A model generated the notes under the pieces. The model was not told where the DNA came from. It made no database searches and saw only the letters and a program-made list of their open reading frames with translations. A program made the position numbers and the translations under genes. This document shows positions 32,718-45,185 of a stretch of 64,000 nt of DNA, piece by piece. The stretch lies in the NCBI GenBank assembly GCA_013350335.1, contig CM023539.1, positions 25,165,043 through 25,229,042 of the forward strand, given 5' to 3'. Within the stretch, counting starts at the first letter, position 1, and every line of letters starts with the position of its first letter. This DNA comes from Chimonanthus salicifolius (taxonomy: Eukaryota > Streptophyta > Magnoliopsida > Laurales > Calycanthaceae).

Positions 32718-35149
32718 CATTGGTGTCTTTATAAATATGAGCACTTCACACATCTTTATAAATACGAGGCATTAAACGATATTGGATTTTGACAAAATTA
32801 GGTTTGTTGGGAAGCTTATTCAATAACCTTTTCAACAAGCCCCAAGTTTGCTTAAATCTGATTTACGTACCCCAAGTTATGATTGTTTTTCTGAGCAAGT
32901 GTCAAGAGTGATACGAATCCCTAGTGTTCTCTCCCATTCAACTCAAATTCCTACGTTGTAGCTTTATGGACATGTGGAACTCCTCTCCAATGTGTATTGA
33001 AGAGCATGGATGCATGGACTAGCAGTGTTTTGTTGAGTCTTAGATATTAGGTGGCATTTTCCCATTGGTTGTAATTTATTTTTCTTTTGTTCCTTTGGTC
33101 GATGAGATGTAATCTTAGATTAAGACTAGATTAGGTTTTAATGCCAACTCTTGGTTGTTCACTTGGCTTCCACGCCTGGTCTTTTGGTTTTCTTTTCGTC
33201 CAAATTTCATGTATAAAAGGACCTAAGGTGCAGTCTTAGGCTCCAACAAGCTTGGGTGTAGAAAATTGAAGCAAAGGCCGTAAAGAATTCCTAATTTTCC
33301 AAGTAAGTTCTCCATTGGATGCTAGTTTTCTTTTGTTGTCTGAATTAAGTTAATGCATGCATGATCCATTTAATTTCAGCATTACATTAATTGAAATTTG
33401 ATTGCACAATTGGGGTTGCATTAGTTTTAATTTAATTCAATCAAGTTGAAACTAGGTTCATTGGAACCATTTGAGACCTTAGACTTGCAAGTGGAACGTC
33501 TAGGTGAGAGGGTACTTTGATTCTTCCCAGAGTGAAGTTCAAATTACTGCATTGAGACTAAGAAAGGTCCAAAGTACCGATTGTGGCCTTCATCACAGAC
33601 CTAGACAAGCCTTAGCCCTAGCTTGATTGGCTTTTAGGCTAAAATTTGATGCTTCAACCTTCTTTATCTTACACCGAATGGCCTTTGGGCTTTTCTGCTA
33701 ATTTGCTGACCCCATTTGTGAATTACGAGTGTAGAAGTAGCCTAACTTCAAAGAAAGACCAAAGAATGTTCGACCACAACAAATGGATTCGGCCGACGGC
33801 TCCAAATGTGAAGTTTGGAGGTTAGGTCCAATGACTCGAAGCTGCAAATAAAAAATAAGCTTTGATCTCTTTAGGAAATCAAAGCTAGAAATGGTGGATA
33901 AATAAAATTGATCACTTGAAAACTAATCTCAATCCAACCAATTTTATATGGAATTCTGGAAATCTATTAGAGGATTACAGAAGTTTCAGTCAATGAGAAA
34001 ATTCAAAGGCCCTAATCTCACCTAGGTCACAATTCTAAACGGAGTAACCTTGACTTAGGCTTCAATTTAATTTGAAATTCACACAAAAATAATTGTGCAA
34101 TAATTTAATATGCAAATACGAAATCAAAATCCAAACAATAAAATTCGAAAATTGAAAGCATAAAATTAATCAAAGAAAATTTAAATTATCAAACATAAAA
34201 CTTGCCAATTCTTGGAGAGATAAGCAACCAATGCTTCAATTTTATTCATCCAAGTTCGTGTGTACATCATATGGTCGACCCTAGCCTCTTTATATAGAGC
34301 TTCAAGCCATGAAAAAAATTGGACAATTACTCCTCTCTAGCCATACACGACCATACATCCCTTTCTCTAATTTTCCATCTTAAACTCAACCGCTGTATGC
34401 TTGCCAAGTGACATTATTACATCCATAAAAAATAAAATAAAATGAAATAAATAACATGTGTTTACAAACTAGCCATAGGCGAAATCTGGAGTGGTCTTCA
34501 TGTGACACGTGGTGCTTCGCTAGCCATGAACAAATTTGGAGATATTTCTTGTGACACGTGGATGACGAAGGTTTCTTTGACTTCTTTTAGAGATTATCCT
34601 CACTTGATGTAGGCACCCCATGCATTCTAAAGAAAGAGATCTTCTTCCATTTTTGTTTCAAGGAGAGATGGGATCCATGTGGCAGATGTGGAGCTCTATC
34701 CTCTCTTACTCTTTCCCGTCACTCCTCCTTGAGCCTAACTATGGGCCATGAAATGTGGGTTTTGGATACCCAAAACATGTTAAACAAGGCCCTAACCCAT
34801 ATATCCATCAAATGAGCTCATCATTTTGCACAATTAGACCCATATAGACTCTTAGAAAGGCTTCTCTTTCCACTATGAAATGTATCATGAGAATTCAAGA
34901 GCCAATTCCACAATTTTATCATCATTTTCTTCTATTGGGCCCAAGTCCATGTACTTGATCCATGAGCTTCTATTTGAATAAATTTATGGGCTATCTTGAT
35001 GATCTTGGCTTCATTTTCCTCGATCATATACCTTGTAGAATTGCCATGCTCATTTATAAATCAAATCTTGCACTTGATCTTCAAAGCCTTTTAAATTTTC
35101 AATCGGGCAAGAGATGTCCACATCAGAGTGACCAAGTGCTGCATGTGTG
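32718..35149. other. Old LTR-type debris in intron 2
   Basis: At 33030-33330 there is text resembling the U3-R part of an LTR in + orientation (TATAAAAGGACC, then GCTCCAACAAGCTTGGG). From about 33750 to 34960 similar text runs in minus orientation: the 34200-34320 segment (CTTTATATAGAGCTTCAAGCC) is the inverse of the kind seen at 42780-42880. I found no paired ends or coding domains. A GGCTTTTAGGCTAAAATTTGATGC phrase at 33640 recurs at 41260-41290 and 41570-41590. Confidence 0.4.
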
Positions 35150-36300
35150 TGTGACATAGGACAGAAGTGAAATGTGCCCTAAAATTGGGTTATAACATTC
35201 AAAGCACTAAATATAAGAACGTAAAGAAGGAAAATAGGAAATCTGAATAATAACTACTGTTATAAGCTCACAATATGCAATGAAAATTCTGATTTAAGAA
35301 GTTAATATTCTGTAATCAATGATTAAAATAAGATCTTAAGCAAATAGCATCACAAAATCAAAATAACTAAAGAGATCCATAGCATGCAAGCATATCAAAC
35401 CCTAGAAGTAATCACAAATTGAGATTCGGGCCTCCAAATATTTTAAGATCAGGTACAAGACACCTAAAATTCCCCACACAAGTGAAATGGCACAGATTCT
35501 CAATTAAAAATCAAGTCCTACTTGAATCCAAACCCAAAAAAAAACTTGAAATAGGTCTAAGAAATGGGTTATTTGGGGTTTTTTTTTGCACAAAAAAGTT
35601 GGTTCTACAGTAGGGAACCGGGCCAGGATGCAAAATAGGCCAAAAAATGACCAAAATGACCCTTTCTGTACGGTTGAACGAACGTCCGTATGACTGGGTG
35701 GGTTTGGGTTGTGGCATCCTGCAAAGTCTAGATCGGGACTGGTTGGGTTAGATTTGATTTTATTTGGGATTTTTGGGCTGTTTAGGGTTCTAGAAATGTG
35801 GGAAGCTTGGGGAAAAGTTGGAGAAGAAGAAGAAAAGATTGGGAGGAGGAGAAATGATAGAAAGCACCTGATTTCCTTGGAGTCGCACTACTAGTCTTCT
35901 CAAAAAAGTACATAGGTGTATACAAGTATTTAAAGAAACTCTAAGAAACCCTAAAGACACATGTGAAAATACAAGTCATTTAAATTAACTTATTACATCC
36001 CATAAAGTTGATACTCAAATAAATAAAATAAATAATAAAATAAACTTCTTAAGTCAGCTACTATGACAATTTTGAATCCATTTAGCGATTCAAATCATGC
36101 CAATCATGATTCGTTGGACAAAACAACTTCCAAAACCCAATCTGATGAAATGAACAATCAGATCAATCCTTCCTAGCAATCTAAACACAAATCTATGCAC
36201 AATGTGGGCTATCCATGGCTGAATCTCTATCCATGATTGGATACATTAGAAATGCGCACAAAATCATAATCCAATCGTGTTGAGGGAAAATCTAGATTTT
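35150..36300 (-). mobile_element. Probable 3' LTR of a decayed gypsy element
   Basis: It starts TGACATAGGACAG, close to the TGATG[T/C]AGGAC starts of the LTRs at 37126, 41757, 43381 and 47545, and lies just left of gypsy integrase sequence in the orientation expected for a 3' LTR. The exact right end and target site were not found. Confidence 0.45.
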
Positions 36301-36448
36301 GATACATCTTTCTCCACTACCGTCCAATGATGTCCTCATCAATTCTCGCCGCTTGGAAAAGTTCTCCTCCATTGAATAGATGCTCTGGTATCTCTCGTAC
36401 ATATCCTTGTTGAGTCTTGACAGTACTTTGTCAATGACCCATGTGCAA

Positions 36449-37125
36449 TCAATCTTGGGTCGATCTTTTCACTTCACAAGGAATTTCCTGCATCTCCCAA
36501 TTTTGGTAGACATTATCTGCGCATCCAAGATGTCTTCCACTTCCTCCTTCTTCATGGGTAGGGATGGCAAAGGTAGTAAAGGAGGGGTGGGCAAAGGTGA
36601 CAATGATGTAGAAGCAATGTGATTTTGTGGAAATGTGTTTGAGGAATGGGACGGTGAAAGTGCATTTATGTCTAAAGGAATAGGTGATCCTTTGTAAAGC
36701 ACTAGATCCTCCACATAAAAATGTTGATAATTCCCATTTTGGAAGTTCTAGAACGTATGCATTGACACTGATTTTTTGGAGTATCTTGAAAAGACCTGCA
36801 TTTCGAGCATGTAATTTCCTCAAGATTCCGGGAGGAAACTGCTCAGGTCTAATGCTCACCATTACCATGTCACCTTCTTGAAACTCTTGATACCTGCGAT
36901 GTACATCTGCAAAAGACTTGTAATATTCATTGCTGGCAGAAGGTTTTCTTCTCATATCAACATGCAAATCATGAATATGTTGTGCAAATGGCTCTGCAGA
37001 TCCAGGTGGCCTAGATGCAGGTGAAAGAGCTATGAGGTCTATAGATTTCCTAGATTGGTAACTTGTGACTATCTCAAAAGCATTAGAACCTGTAGACCAA
37101 TTAACTAAATTGCTATAAACAAATT
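36449..37125 (-). pseudogene. Ty3/gypsy integrase C-terminal part
   Basis: The minus strand reads FVYSNLVNWSTGSNAFEIV, then AQHIHDLHVDMRRK, ADVHRRYQEFQEGDMVMVSI, then RPEQFPPGILRKLHARNAG, FKILQKISVNAYVLELP and, one frame over, EDLVLYKG. This is the end of gypsy integrase, where the GPF/Y-type module binds DNA (canonical GPFKIL.KI..NAY). A frameshift lies near 36720. The upstream side ends at the LTR at 37126, and the rest of integrase and RNase H is missing. Confidence 0.87.
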
Positions 37126-38315
37126 TGATGTAGGACAAAGTATAGGGTAACCCTAAATGCCTGAATGCGGTTCCCTAAAGATTAAAGAGGATGGAAAATA
37201 ATGCACCTAAAACTAATATGGGCTGAAATTAAATTCCAATTAGTACTAGCAATTAATTAATATAAATTTTAACACAGATAATCATGCAAATTCTTGGAAT
37301 CTAATGTAAACAAATCCATGAAAATAAATAAAAGGGGATGGAATGATTTCGAACAAAAAAGAGGCCTATGTGATTTTAAATAAAAGGGCTATGGTTATAA
37401 ATGAAATGGACATGTAGACTTAAAAGGCATGTGGTTTGAAGAAGGGAATAAAAGGAGGGGGGGACACGAATGGAAAAAAAAAAGAGAAGGGCGATTGGGA
37501 TTTAACAGAAAGGGGTTTTATGGTTCACGGCCAACAAAACGGAAGTAGGGGTTAGACTATGAGGGTCATGGAAGCAGGAGAAGGGTTTTTGGATGGAACG
37601 GCAACAACATGGAGAGGATCTGGGAATGTTGACACACCAAAGGGGTCTGTGGTGAGTCAAATGGGTTCCTAAAGGGCTACGACAACAAGATCTGGGGCTT
37701 AAGAAAAGGCGGCAATGGGTTTTGGGTATGGGCGACAGAGAAAGGGCTTAGGCGACAACAACAGTTCACAGGGAGGTTTGGAGGGCTGTGGCAAGCGTAG
37801 GGAAGGGGTTTCAGAGGCACGACAACAGTAGAGGATCTTTGGGAGTTCACGGCTGTGCAGATCTGAGAAAGGGATGTGTTTCCAGAGGAGGGTAAAGCAA
37901 GGAAGGTGGGATATAGGCGAACGATAGAGGGTTCTTGGTTCTAATGGGGTCTGGCGAAGAAACAAAGAAAAGAAAAAGGGGAAAAGGAGAAGAGAAGAGA
38001 AAAAGATGTAACCTGGAGAAGATTGGTAGCCTCACGCCAACACTGGAATCGCACCAGGGCCTCTCGCCATCGGAATCACAGCGTTACGCATACACAAGGT
38101 AGCATTCAACCATTTTTTTTTATTCAATTCATTATTCTCCAAAAACGGGATTATATAGAGTATTTATAATAATCTCAAAGAAAGAAAATAGCAACACCTA
38201 AAATTGGAAACTTCTAATTAGAGTCCTAACAATAATAAACTACTAACACTAAAAAAAAGGAAAAAAAGAAATTGCTGATTCTTTTGCCGTGTGTATGTCT
38301 GTATGCACTGCATCA
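37126..38315 (-). mobile_element. Solo LTR, TGATGTAGGAC family
   Basis: It begins TGATGTAGGACAAAG and ends near CTGCATCA, with internal blocks (GGGTAACCCTAAATGCCT, CACCTAAAACTAATATGG) shared with the LTR at 41757-42617. It lies between integrase (left) and the start of reverse transcriptase (right) of gypsy sequences, and the flanks AAATT and ATTCA do not match. A deletion or recombination has therefore removed the original site and the pol between them. Confidence 0.65.
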
Positions 38316-38671
38316 ATTCAATTGTGAGGAAAATATGATCCAAACCAACGACAACTTGCCTATTCAATTTAACATGTTCCATAAGGTTCATCCTACAATG
38401 TGGAAGGTTGGGGAGAGATGATTTTGCAACCGAATCCATTGTGGACTGAACATCAAATTTAGGAGGGAGCTCATCTAGAAGCTCCTTTGGTGCTACATCA
38501 CTCTTCTCGTTGAGTAAAGTAGTGACTTCTCTCGGAGTCTCAATTGGTGCCTCTTGGGGAGGTTTTTAACTTCTTATACAACCTTGCGCTCTTTACACTC
38601 GTTCTTAATTAGTTTTTGATTGACAAAATGTAAGAGTTTCTTTTCAATCTTAGAAGTTGGCCCCTTCACTC
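38316..38671 (-). pseudogene. Ty3/gypsy pol fragment (start of reverse transcriptase)
   Basis: The minus strand reads TPREVTTLLNEKSDVAPKEL and then LDELPPKFDVQ and LPNLPHCRMN, matching the linker and first block of gypsy reverse transcriptase (DVFPxELPxxLPPxRxxxHxIDL..., LPNxxxYRMxPxE). It precedes the catalytic domain, which is lost. It continues on the other side of the solo LTR at 38672-39112, which split it. Confidence 0.8.
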
Positions 38672-39112
38672 TGTTGGGGTATGGCTCGATTAGAGTCAGA
38701 CCCAGATTTGGAATCCTACAAAAATAGATGTTTCTATTTTTGTGGATTCACCTCTCCTATTTCCTCTCTACTTCTCCTATTTCTTCTCTAATTGTCCTCC
38801 TATTTTTGTTTGGGAAATTTTGTATAAGAAAAGAGAGGGACTCTCGTTCGTGGGTATGGGTGGCCCTCTTGGGCACCACCTAGTGTTTGGTTGTGATGGA
38901 GGAGAGAAAATCGTGAGAGAGAGATTTGGGAATGGGATTTGTATTTTGTAAACCCCTTTGATTATAGTGAAACTCTTCTGGTGTGTTGCCCGTGGATGTA
39001 GGCTTCGGTCGAACCATGTAAATCGCTTGTCCCTGTGGATTGTTTGATTGTGTGTGATTTCGTTTTTAACTTCTGCTCTGTGGTGTTGATTTGGGGATTA
39101 AAAATCCCAACA
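38672..39112 (+). mobile_element. Solo LTR, copia type, with perfect target duplication
   Basis: It begins TGTTGGGGTATGG and ends AAAATCCCAACA; CACTC lies exactly on both sides (38667-38671, 39113-39117). The GTGTTGCCCGTGGATGTAGG segment near its 3' side is common to plant copia LTRs. Removing it rejoins the gypsy pol frame. Length is 441 bp. Confidence 0.92.
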
Positions 39113-39240
39113 CACTCACCTTCAACTCTTTAGCAATAGTGGGGTTTAGAGTGATCTTTTTCCTATTTTGCAATGCCCTTGGGGTTTGGACCACCAGTTT
39201 TGCCCATCCTCCTATTTTGAATCTATGAGGCTTTTGATTT
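39113..39240 (-). pseudogene. Upstream piece of the split gypsy pol
   Basis: The minus strand reads GGWAKLVVQTPRALQNRKKI and ITLNPTIAKEL before joining the piece at 38671. It is the protease-reverse transcriptase linker of a gypsy polyprotein. Its own upstream side is cut off at the copia copy that follows. Confidence 0.6.
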
Positions 39241-39970
39241 GGTAGGTGCTTTGTGGGGTCCATTGTTGCTTCTTCTTCTCATATCGACTACTGAACCTTG
39301 GGCCTTGGGCCTGTATTTTGGAGCAGTCTCTGATTTGATTCCTGCTTCCGCATCATGGCATCTTCTTTTGCATATTCTTCTGCGTCTTCTCTTCCAGATG
39401 TGGCCTCTTCCAGGCTCTCCACAGATTGGCCGGATCATGACGGTATTTCTCAATGGGACCAACCACTTTCAATGGTCTCTTTCTGCCAAAATGTTCTTGA
39501 TTGCAAAACAACTATCTTCTTATATCGATTGGGATAACTTCTCCCGTATTTATGAGTTATCTCAGACCGTTGCCACTCTCCGATAAGGGGAGTTGTCCCT
39601 TATCCAATACTATTCGAAGATGCGGTATTGTTGGTTGGTGTTCGATCAGCCTCAATCCATTACCTTTAAGGATCCTGCAGGTACTCTGAAACATCGCTTC
39701 CAATCCAGTCTTGTATGAGAGAATTTTTGCACAGTGAAGTCGATTGTCACTTCCTTCATCAGCATATTTCTGACGACCGATTTTTCACTCCTTATCTATA
39801 TTCTAAAGATCAACGCGCGGATATGTTGACAAAGGTTATTCCTCGAACTCAGCTTACTGCGGTTGTTAGCTAGTTGGGTTTACTTGACATCTTCGAATGA
39901 GGGGGAGTGTTGTGGGACCCACTCCAGGACACATTAGGTGTTATGGGACCCAGTCCAGGACACATTAGGT
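39241..39970 (+). mobile_element. Internally deleted copia of the 24298-29647 family
   Basis: A gag start (ATGGCATCTTCTTTTGC at 39355) with IMTVFLNGTNHFQWS and KMFLIAKQLSSYIDWD is followed, after a deletion, by more gag (YELSQTVATLR then a stop, GELSLIQYYSKM). It then joins RNase H end sequence directly (SEVDCHFLHQHIS, ADMLTKVIPRTQL, GLLDIFE). A polypurine tract GAGGGGGAG at 39899-39907 and an LTR start TGTTGTGGGACC at 39908 follow. A 38-base duplication (TGGGACCCA...GACACATTAGG) lies in the LTR stub. No 5' LTR was found. Confidence 0.8.
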
Positions 39971-41756
39971 CTACACTAAAATGATCCTCTCCCTTTAGCA
40001 AGCTTTGGGCGTCTAGCCCAAATTATTATCACTCCAAATTCATCCACACTATCTTGGGAGCTGGGAATATGATGTCATGTCATTGTATTTTTGTTTTCTT
40101 TTATGATGTTATAAAGCCACATGACAACTTAGGATGGAATGATACGTAATTAGAAGATAGGAAATTTAGAAAGCTATGGGTGTGTGCTCCTTGCAAGGAA
40201 TTTTTTCTATTTTTTCATGCAATGAGATCTCTATAAATTACAGGCATGGGTGACCATTGTAATGACATCCAAGTTTGAGTTTTCTTCTACTTTGCATAGG
40301 TGCATGTAAGTATCTTGTTCTTTGTATTCTTTTGCTTTCTTGTTTGATTTTGTTTGAATTAAATTTTAATTATTGCAATTATTTTGTTTTGCATTAGATT
40401 GCTTTTTACTCTTGTAGTTCAATTCTAGTTTTGTTTAGAATTTTAATTTCATTGTGAAATTCATAAGGTATTAGGTTTCCTGTGAGATTTGAGCCTTTAT
40501 TCTTTTTCTGGAGAGAAATTGGGTTTAAGTTTGTTTTCCGTTGAAATTCTGTTTGCCCAATTTTTGGGGTGAGTTATCAATTGCCGTGGGAATTGACAAA
40601 AGATCCAATGTGCTTCTTGAAATTATGAGGAAATCTACAAGTTGGGTTCTCTCTAGTTTCCAATAACTTGAGTTGAATTAGGATTTTCCTCTTCTTTTAG
40701 TTGAAGACCTTGGAAGATTTGAAAGAATCAACCTAGGCCTTCATCACTTAGTTATCAATTAATCATTCATTCATTCCAAGTGTCTCTTACAAAGCCATCT
40801 ATAAAGAAAAAAAGTATGAAAACCTAAACAGATGTGACTTAAGTTAGCACACGTGTGAAAGATAAAACCATAAATAAATAAAAATGTCTGTAACAATCTC
40901 AAGACATATATAAACTACACAATATAACTAATAAAGTATGACAGTCAAATGCCCAGATGACTGTATCTCAACAATTGGATCGGTCCAATCCACAAATGAA
41001 TTATTTGGATGATGTGAAAAGATGGATTGAGTCAAATCTTCAAATTTGCTACTAGAGTAGTTCACAATCTGGACTCCATTGCCGGACTTATCTTTATCCA
41101 ACATATAAGGAAAGAGCAAAGGATCATCGTCTAACCATATTGAGGTAAAAATTGAATTCCAGTGCATCCTTCTTTGATGATGCTTTGTGATATCCTCATC
41201 ATTGGGCTTCAGGCTTTCATGCCTATGTGTTCTCGTGTGTGTGTGTGTGTGTGGCCTTAGCATCATTGGCTTTTAGACTAAAAGTTGATGTCCTCTTTAT
41301 CTTAGGCTGAACCCTATTGGCCTTAGGGATTTCGTGGTTGTGTGTGGATGTGGGGCATGAGTGTGTGCTTCCGCGCATGCATGGCCATGAAACACAAGCC
41401 TTGATGGCTAGTCTTTGTGCATGCCTGCGAGTGTTTCCGGATTGGTGGGGTGGGGGGGAGATGAAACACAACCTTCAGTCCCAGCGTCAGTGTGTGTTTG
41501 TGTGGGCGTGTATGCACGCGCTTGTGTGCGAGGGCATGAAACACAAGCCTTAGTCCCAACTTGATTTGCTTTTAAGCTAAAAATTGATGCTTAAGCCCCC
41601 TTTTTCTTAGGCTGAACACTTTGGGCCTTTAGGCTTTCAAGCCAGTTTTCCATCTCCATTTGTAAGTGACTAATTGCTCCATGTGGCTGGGGTGGTGGTG
41701 GTGTGCGCGGTTGTGCGTTTTTGCAATTGTGCATACGTGTATATTTGTAGTGCATG
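39971..41756. other. LTR-type debris with a GT-rich stretch
   Basis: 40030-40330 resembles the U3-R part of an LTR (TATAAATTACAGGC). From 41220 to 41760 the + strand becomes rich in GT/GC alternations (for example a (TG)n run at 41233-41252), broken by phrases such as GGCTTTTAGACTAAAAGTTG that recur at 33640 and 41570. No coding feature was recognised. Confidence 0.4.
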
Positions 41757-42617
41757 TGATGCAGGACAACTAATAGGGTAACCCTAAATGCCTAAATTGG
41801 TCCCTAAAAATTAAAAGGGGATGAAAACAATGCACCTAAAACTAATATGGGCTGAAATTAAAATTAGAATTAACAAATTAACAATGAAATAATATGATAA
41901 GCTGCAAATAATAAAGAAATCCAGAAATCCAATGTAACTAATTAAATAATAATCCAAATACTTAAAATGGGTAATGAGTGTGGTTAAGTTAGGCACATGT
42001 GGGGGCAACTTAAGGAGTTTAAGTCACGTGGGAGCTTGGACTAAGTGGATACGAATGAGGGGTAGAAACGAAAGAAGAATGCAGGGAAAGGACAGAAGGT
42101 GGAAGGCGGAAAGTGGGAGAAGCCAAGGGAAAGGATGCGGCAGCTTGGGAAGTTAAGGAAGGGCTTCGAAGGCGGTTCTAGGCCAAGGGAAAGGAAGTGG
42201 TTGTAGTATGGAAGGTGGCGAAAGAGGGGGGCTTCAAAACAGGGGTGGCGGAAACGTGGGATGTCTCTGAAGGGGAATTTTTGGGTTGCAAAGGGTTAAA
42301 GAACAAAAGAGAAGAGGAGAAGAAGATGAAGTGAAGTACCTGAAGAAAAAGTATGGCTTCACGCCGTAGCCTCTCGCCCTTTGTAATCTCTCCAACAATC
42401 AATTGCACCTTACAAGGTATTTTTGCGAAAATCTCAATCTTTATTCATTAAAATCTGTCGTTGCCTCATGGAGGCTACAACTTATATAAACATCTCCTTA
42501 CTAAAAATAAATTCTTGCTAATTACTAAAAATAAACCCTATCTAAAAATAAAATAAAAAACGAAAATAACGAAAATACGAAAATGGAAGGTCCGAATCTG
42601 GAGAATGCTCCGCATCA
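41757..42617 (-). mobile_element. Solo LTR, TGATGTAGGAC family
   Basis: It starts TGATGCAGGACAAC and ends GCTCCGCATCA, so TGATGC/GCATCA are inverted ends. GCATG flanks it exactly (41752-41756, 42618-42622). It shares internal blocks with 37126-38315 and with 60530-61100. The orientation is inferred from those copies. Confidence 0.88.
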
Positions 42618-42622
42618 GCATG

Positions 42623-43380
42623 TGTGGGTGGTTGAGGGAGGGAGAACATGAACATGAACATGGATTTTTCCCATTGGTGGAAGAACTAGTTAGCAATAAG
42701 CCCATCTAGCAGTTGCTTGGGCGTGCATGGCCATAGTGTTAGCAAGTTTTATTTTTTATTATTTAATTTATTAAAATTTAGTTGCTTAAAAGCCTATAAA
42801 TTCACGGCTTGAGTGAATTTGTAATATACACAAGAATTTGAATACAATTGAAGCTTGAAGCTTTGGATTAGAGTTTCTCCAAGTGTGGTGGGTTTAGTTT
42901 GGTTTTTTTGAATTTTAACTTGTGTTTGTGTAGAGTTAATTTGATCTAACATTTGGTGTTTTAATTTGCATGGTAAATTGAATGTTCATATCTTGCATAC
43001 AACCAATCTTGATTGAAATTGGATTCCACAATCCAAATTATATTCATAGGAAGGTTCTTAGATTTTCAATTCGAATTAGTGCCGGATTTAAATTCATGCA
43101 TGCATATGATTTGTGAATTGCTTCTTAATTGTGGATCTCAATTAATTGCATTAAATCATTGCGTTCAAATTTACAATTCCATGTTCTAATTGAATGTTAT
43201 GAACACCTAATTTCATTGGTGAATTTTGTTCAATCAAAATTATCCTAGTGAAATTCGAGCCACCTTTTTTACTAAGAGTAATTGAGAGCTGGATTAGGGT
43301 TTCTATTGTTTGAAGTCCTTGATTCGGATTTGAGGATTCAGATCTAAATTATATCCCAAGTTCAGGGTTCAGGAAGTGTG
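42623..43380 (+). other. Old LTR U3-R-type sequence, no gene
   Basis: The text at 42780-42890 (GCCTATAAATTCACGGCTTG) looks like an LTR promoter region in + orientation and is the inverse counterpart of 34200-34320. No ends were found. It ends with the target site GTGTG (43376-43380) of the next element. Confidence 0.4.
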
Positions 43381-43755
43381 TGATGTAGGACACGAGAGAC
43401 CCATCTATTTTAGGATTTACTATTTTCGCATTATTTTTAATTTAGAATTCTTGTGTCACAAGGAAGCCAGGTCGGTGGCTTTTCCTAATTAGTTTAGGAG
43501 CGTTTCTATTTTCGTGTGTTGTTTTCTTATAAATATGCATATGTAATTGTCAAGCGACCACCCCCTTTTCGAATTATGAATTGAATAAGAAATTATCAGG
43601 TTGTGTTTATCTTTTCTTACCTTGTTTTTGCCTAAGTTGCAGACGAATCCTTGCCATTGTTGCAGGTTGCTCTTGTTGGCTGAGTTCCAGAGTTACTTCT
43701 ACAGATCTTGGGCTCAATCCCAAGTCATTACATCGTCGCCATTGACTGAGCCTTA

Positions 43756-45185
43756 TGTAAGTGCCCCGGTTCGTTCGAGTCACCCTTATTGTCAATTACG
43801 TGACTCAGTTGGATTTGCCTTTGATGAATAAGATCTACTATGAAGTTGAAGCGTCTACACCAAATACGGTATTTGCACACAGGTAAGTGAACCGTAGGAG
43901 ACCCTAGGCTAAGTTGAATACCTTAGAAGTCAATTGGAAAACAAAGTGAATAAGTGACTTTTAGCCTTGAGGCCTCATGCTGACTCAGTCTCCTACAGAT
44001 TTACGAAGTTAAAATCTGTGTCTGTTTAATTGAGAGGTAATGATGGTAAATTGATTGGAAGCTTTTTATGGTAAATAAATTTATCCACATGGTGAGATGG
44101 GTAATTATGGTAAATTGATTGGAAGCTTATTATGATAAACAAATTTATACACATGGTGAGATATTGTTACCTCTCTTAAATTTGAATTTGAATACCCTTG
44201 GGGAGCTGTCTATGACAAGTATGGAAAGGCTCCTCCATGAGTTGTAATCTATCTTGCAAATCTTCCATCTAATCCTTGATTGATGGCTAAGATAAATGAA
44301 TTGCAAATCATGCACGGAGGATATGAGGTAGCTGGTATCTGGCTGGATTCTGTTTGATAGATTAAACTGCACATATGTGCTGTCTTTCCAGAATTACCGC
44401 TGGCGAGGCCTCATTGGAAGCTGCGAGGCCTCGCGGGCATGACTTACTGCAGAACTTCAATCTGCCTTATAAAATAACAGCAAGCCTTTTTGTAAGGTAA
44501 CTGGATACACAGAGAAAAATAGGAAAATGATTACAGTGTGTCAGATCATTCAGCCTTCCCTCTTTACACCTTCTTCATCATCTTCCTTAGTGAATGTTTG
44601 GGTAATCAATACCCCAATCCTGATGAAGAGTACGGTGTTCATATAGGACTATAAAACCAGTCATACCCATGTCCTACTGCTTTGCCGATGAATACTTTGA
44701 TGATGCTGATTTGTTGGAAAAGAGCACACAGATTCAGTAAAGAAGAAAGAGCTTAAAGGAAATCGGTTAAGGCCCAAGGCAAGTATTTCTTCTTTGTTTT
44801 ATTTTAAACATTGTAAAGTGGATTAGAACAGTGTGTTCGAACTACTCTAAAAAATAGGTATAGAGGATTAGACTGATTGGGTTGAACCTCTATAAAAAAT
44901 TAAGTTGTACTATTTGGGTGTGAGACCCATACATAGTATATTTGGGATAGCCCTAGAGAGGGTGATTCCAACAGTGGATGTAGATTCAGGTGAACCGAAC
45001 CACTATATATCGTTGTGCATGTGTGGTTTGCATTAATGGTTTGATTCATTTGTTTATCACTTGCACACACGTTTATTCCGCTGCACATATTGTTAAATTT
45101 GATAAATTATTTAAAAGAGTACTAAAATTGAATCGACCTATTCACCCCCTTCTAAATCTTGCATACTTCTAGTAACGGAATTTCA
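43756..45185 (+). mobile_element. Solo SIRE-like copia LTR inside the gypsy LTR
   Basis: It begins TGTAAGTGCCCCGG and ends ACGGAATTTCA. CCTTA flanks it exactly (43751-43755, 45186-45190). Its start resembles the minus strand start of the LTR at 31353, and its end region (inverse of GGGGGTGAATAGG and ATATAGTGGTTCGG) resembles 29990-30220. The length is 1430 bp. Two CGAGGCCTCG palindromes lie at 44404-44433. Confidence 0.92.
44404..44433. repeat. Two CGAGGCCTC(G) palindromes 20 bp apart
   Basis: GCGAGGCCTCAT and GCGAGGCCTCGC have centres 44408/44409 and 44428/44429. This corresponds in type and position in the LTR to the CGAGTACTCG array of the related LTR at 29974-31353. Confidence 0.7.
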
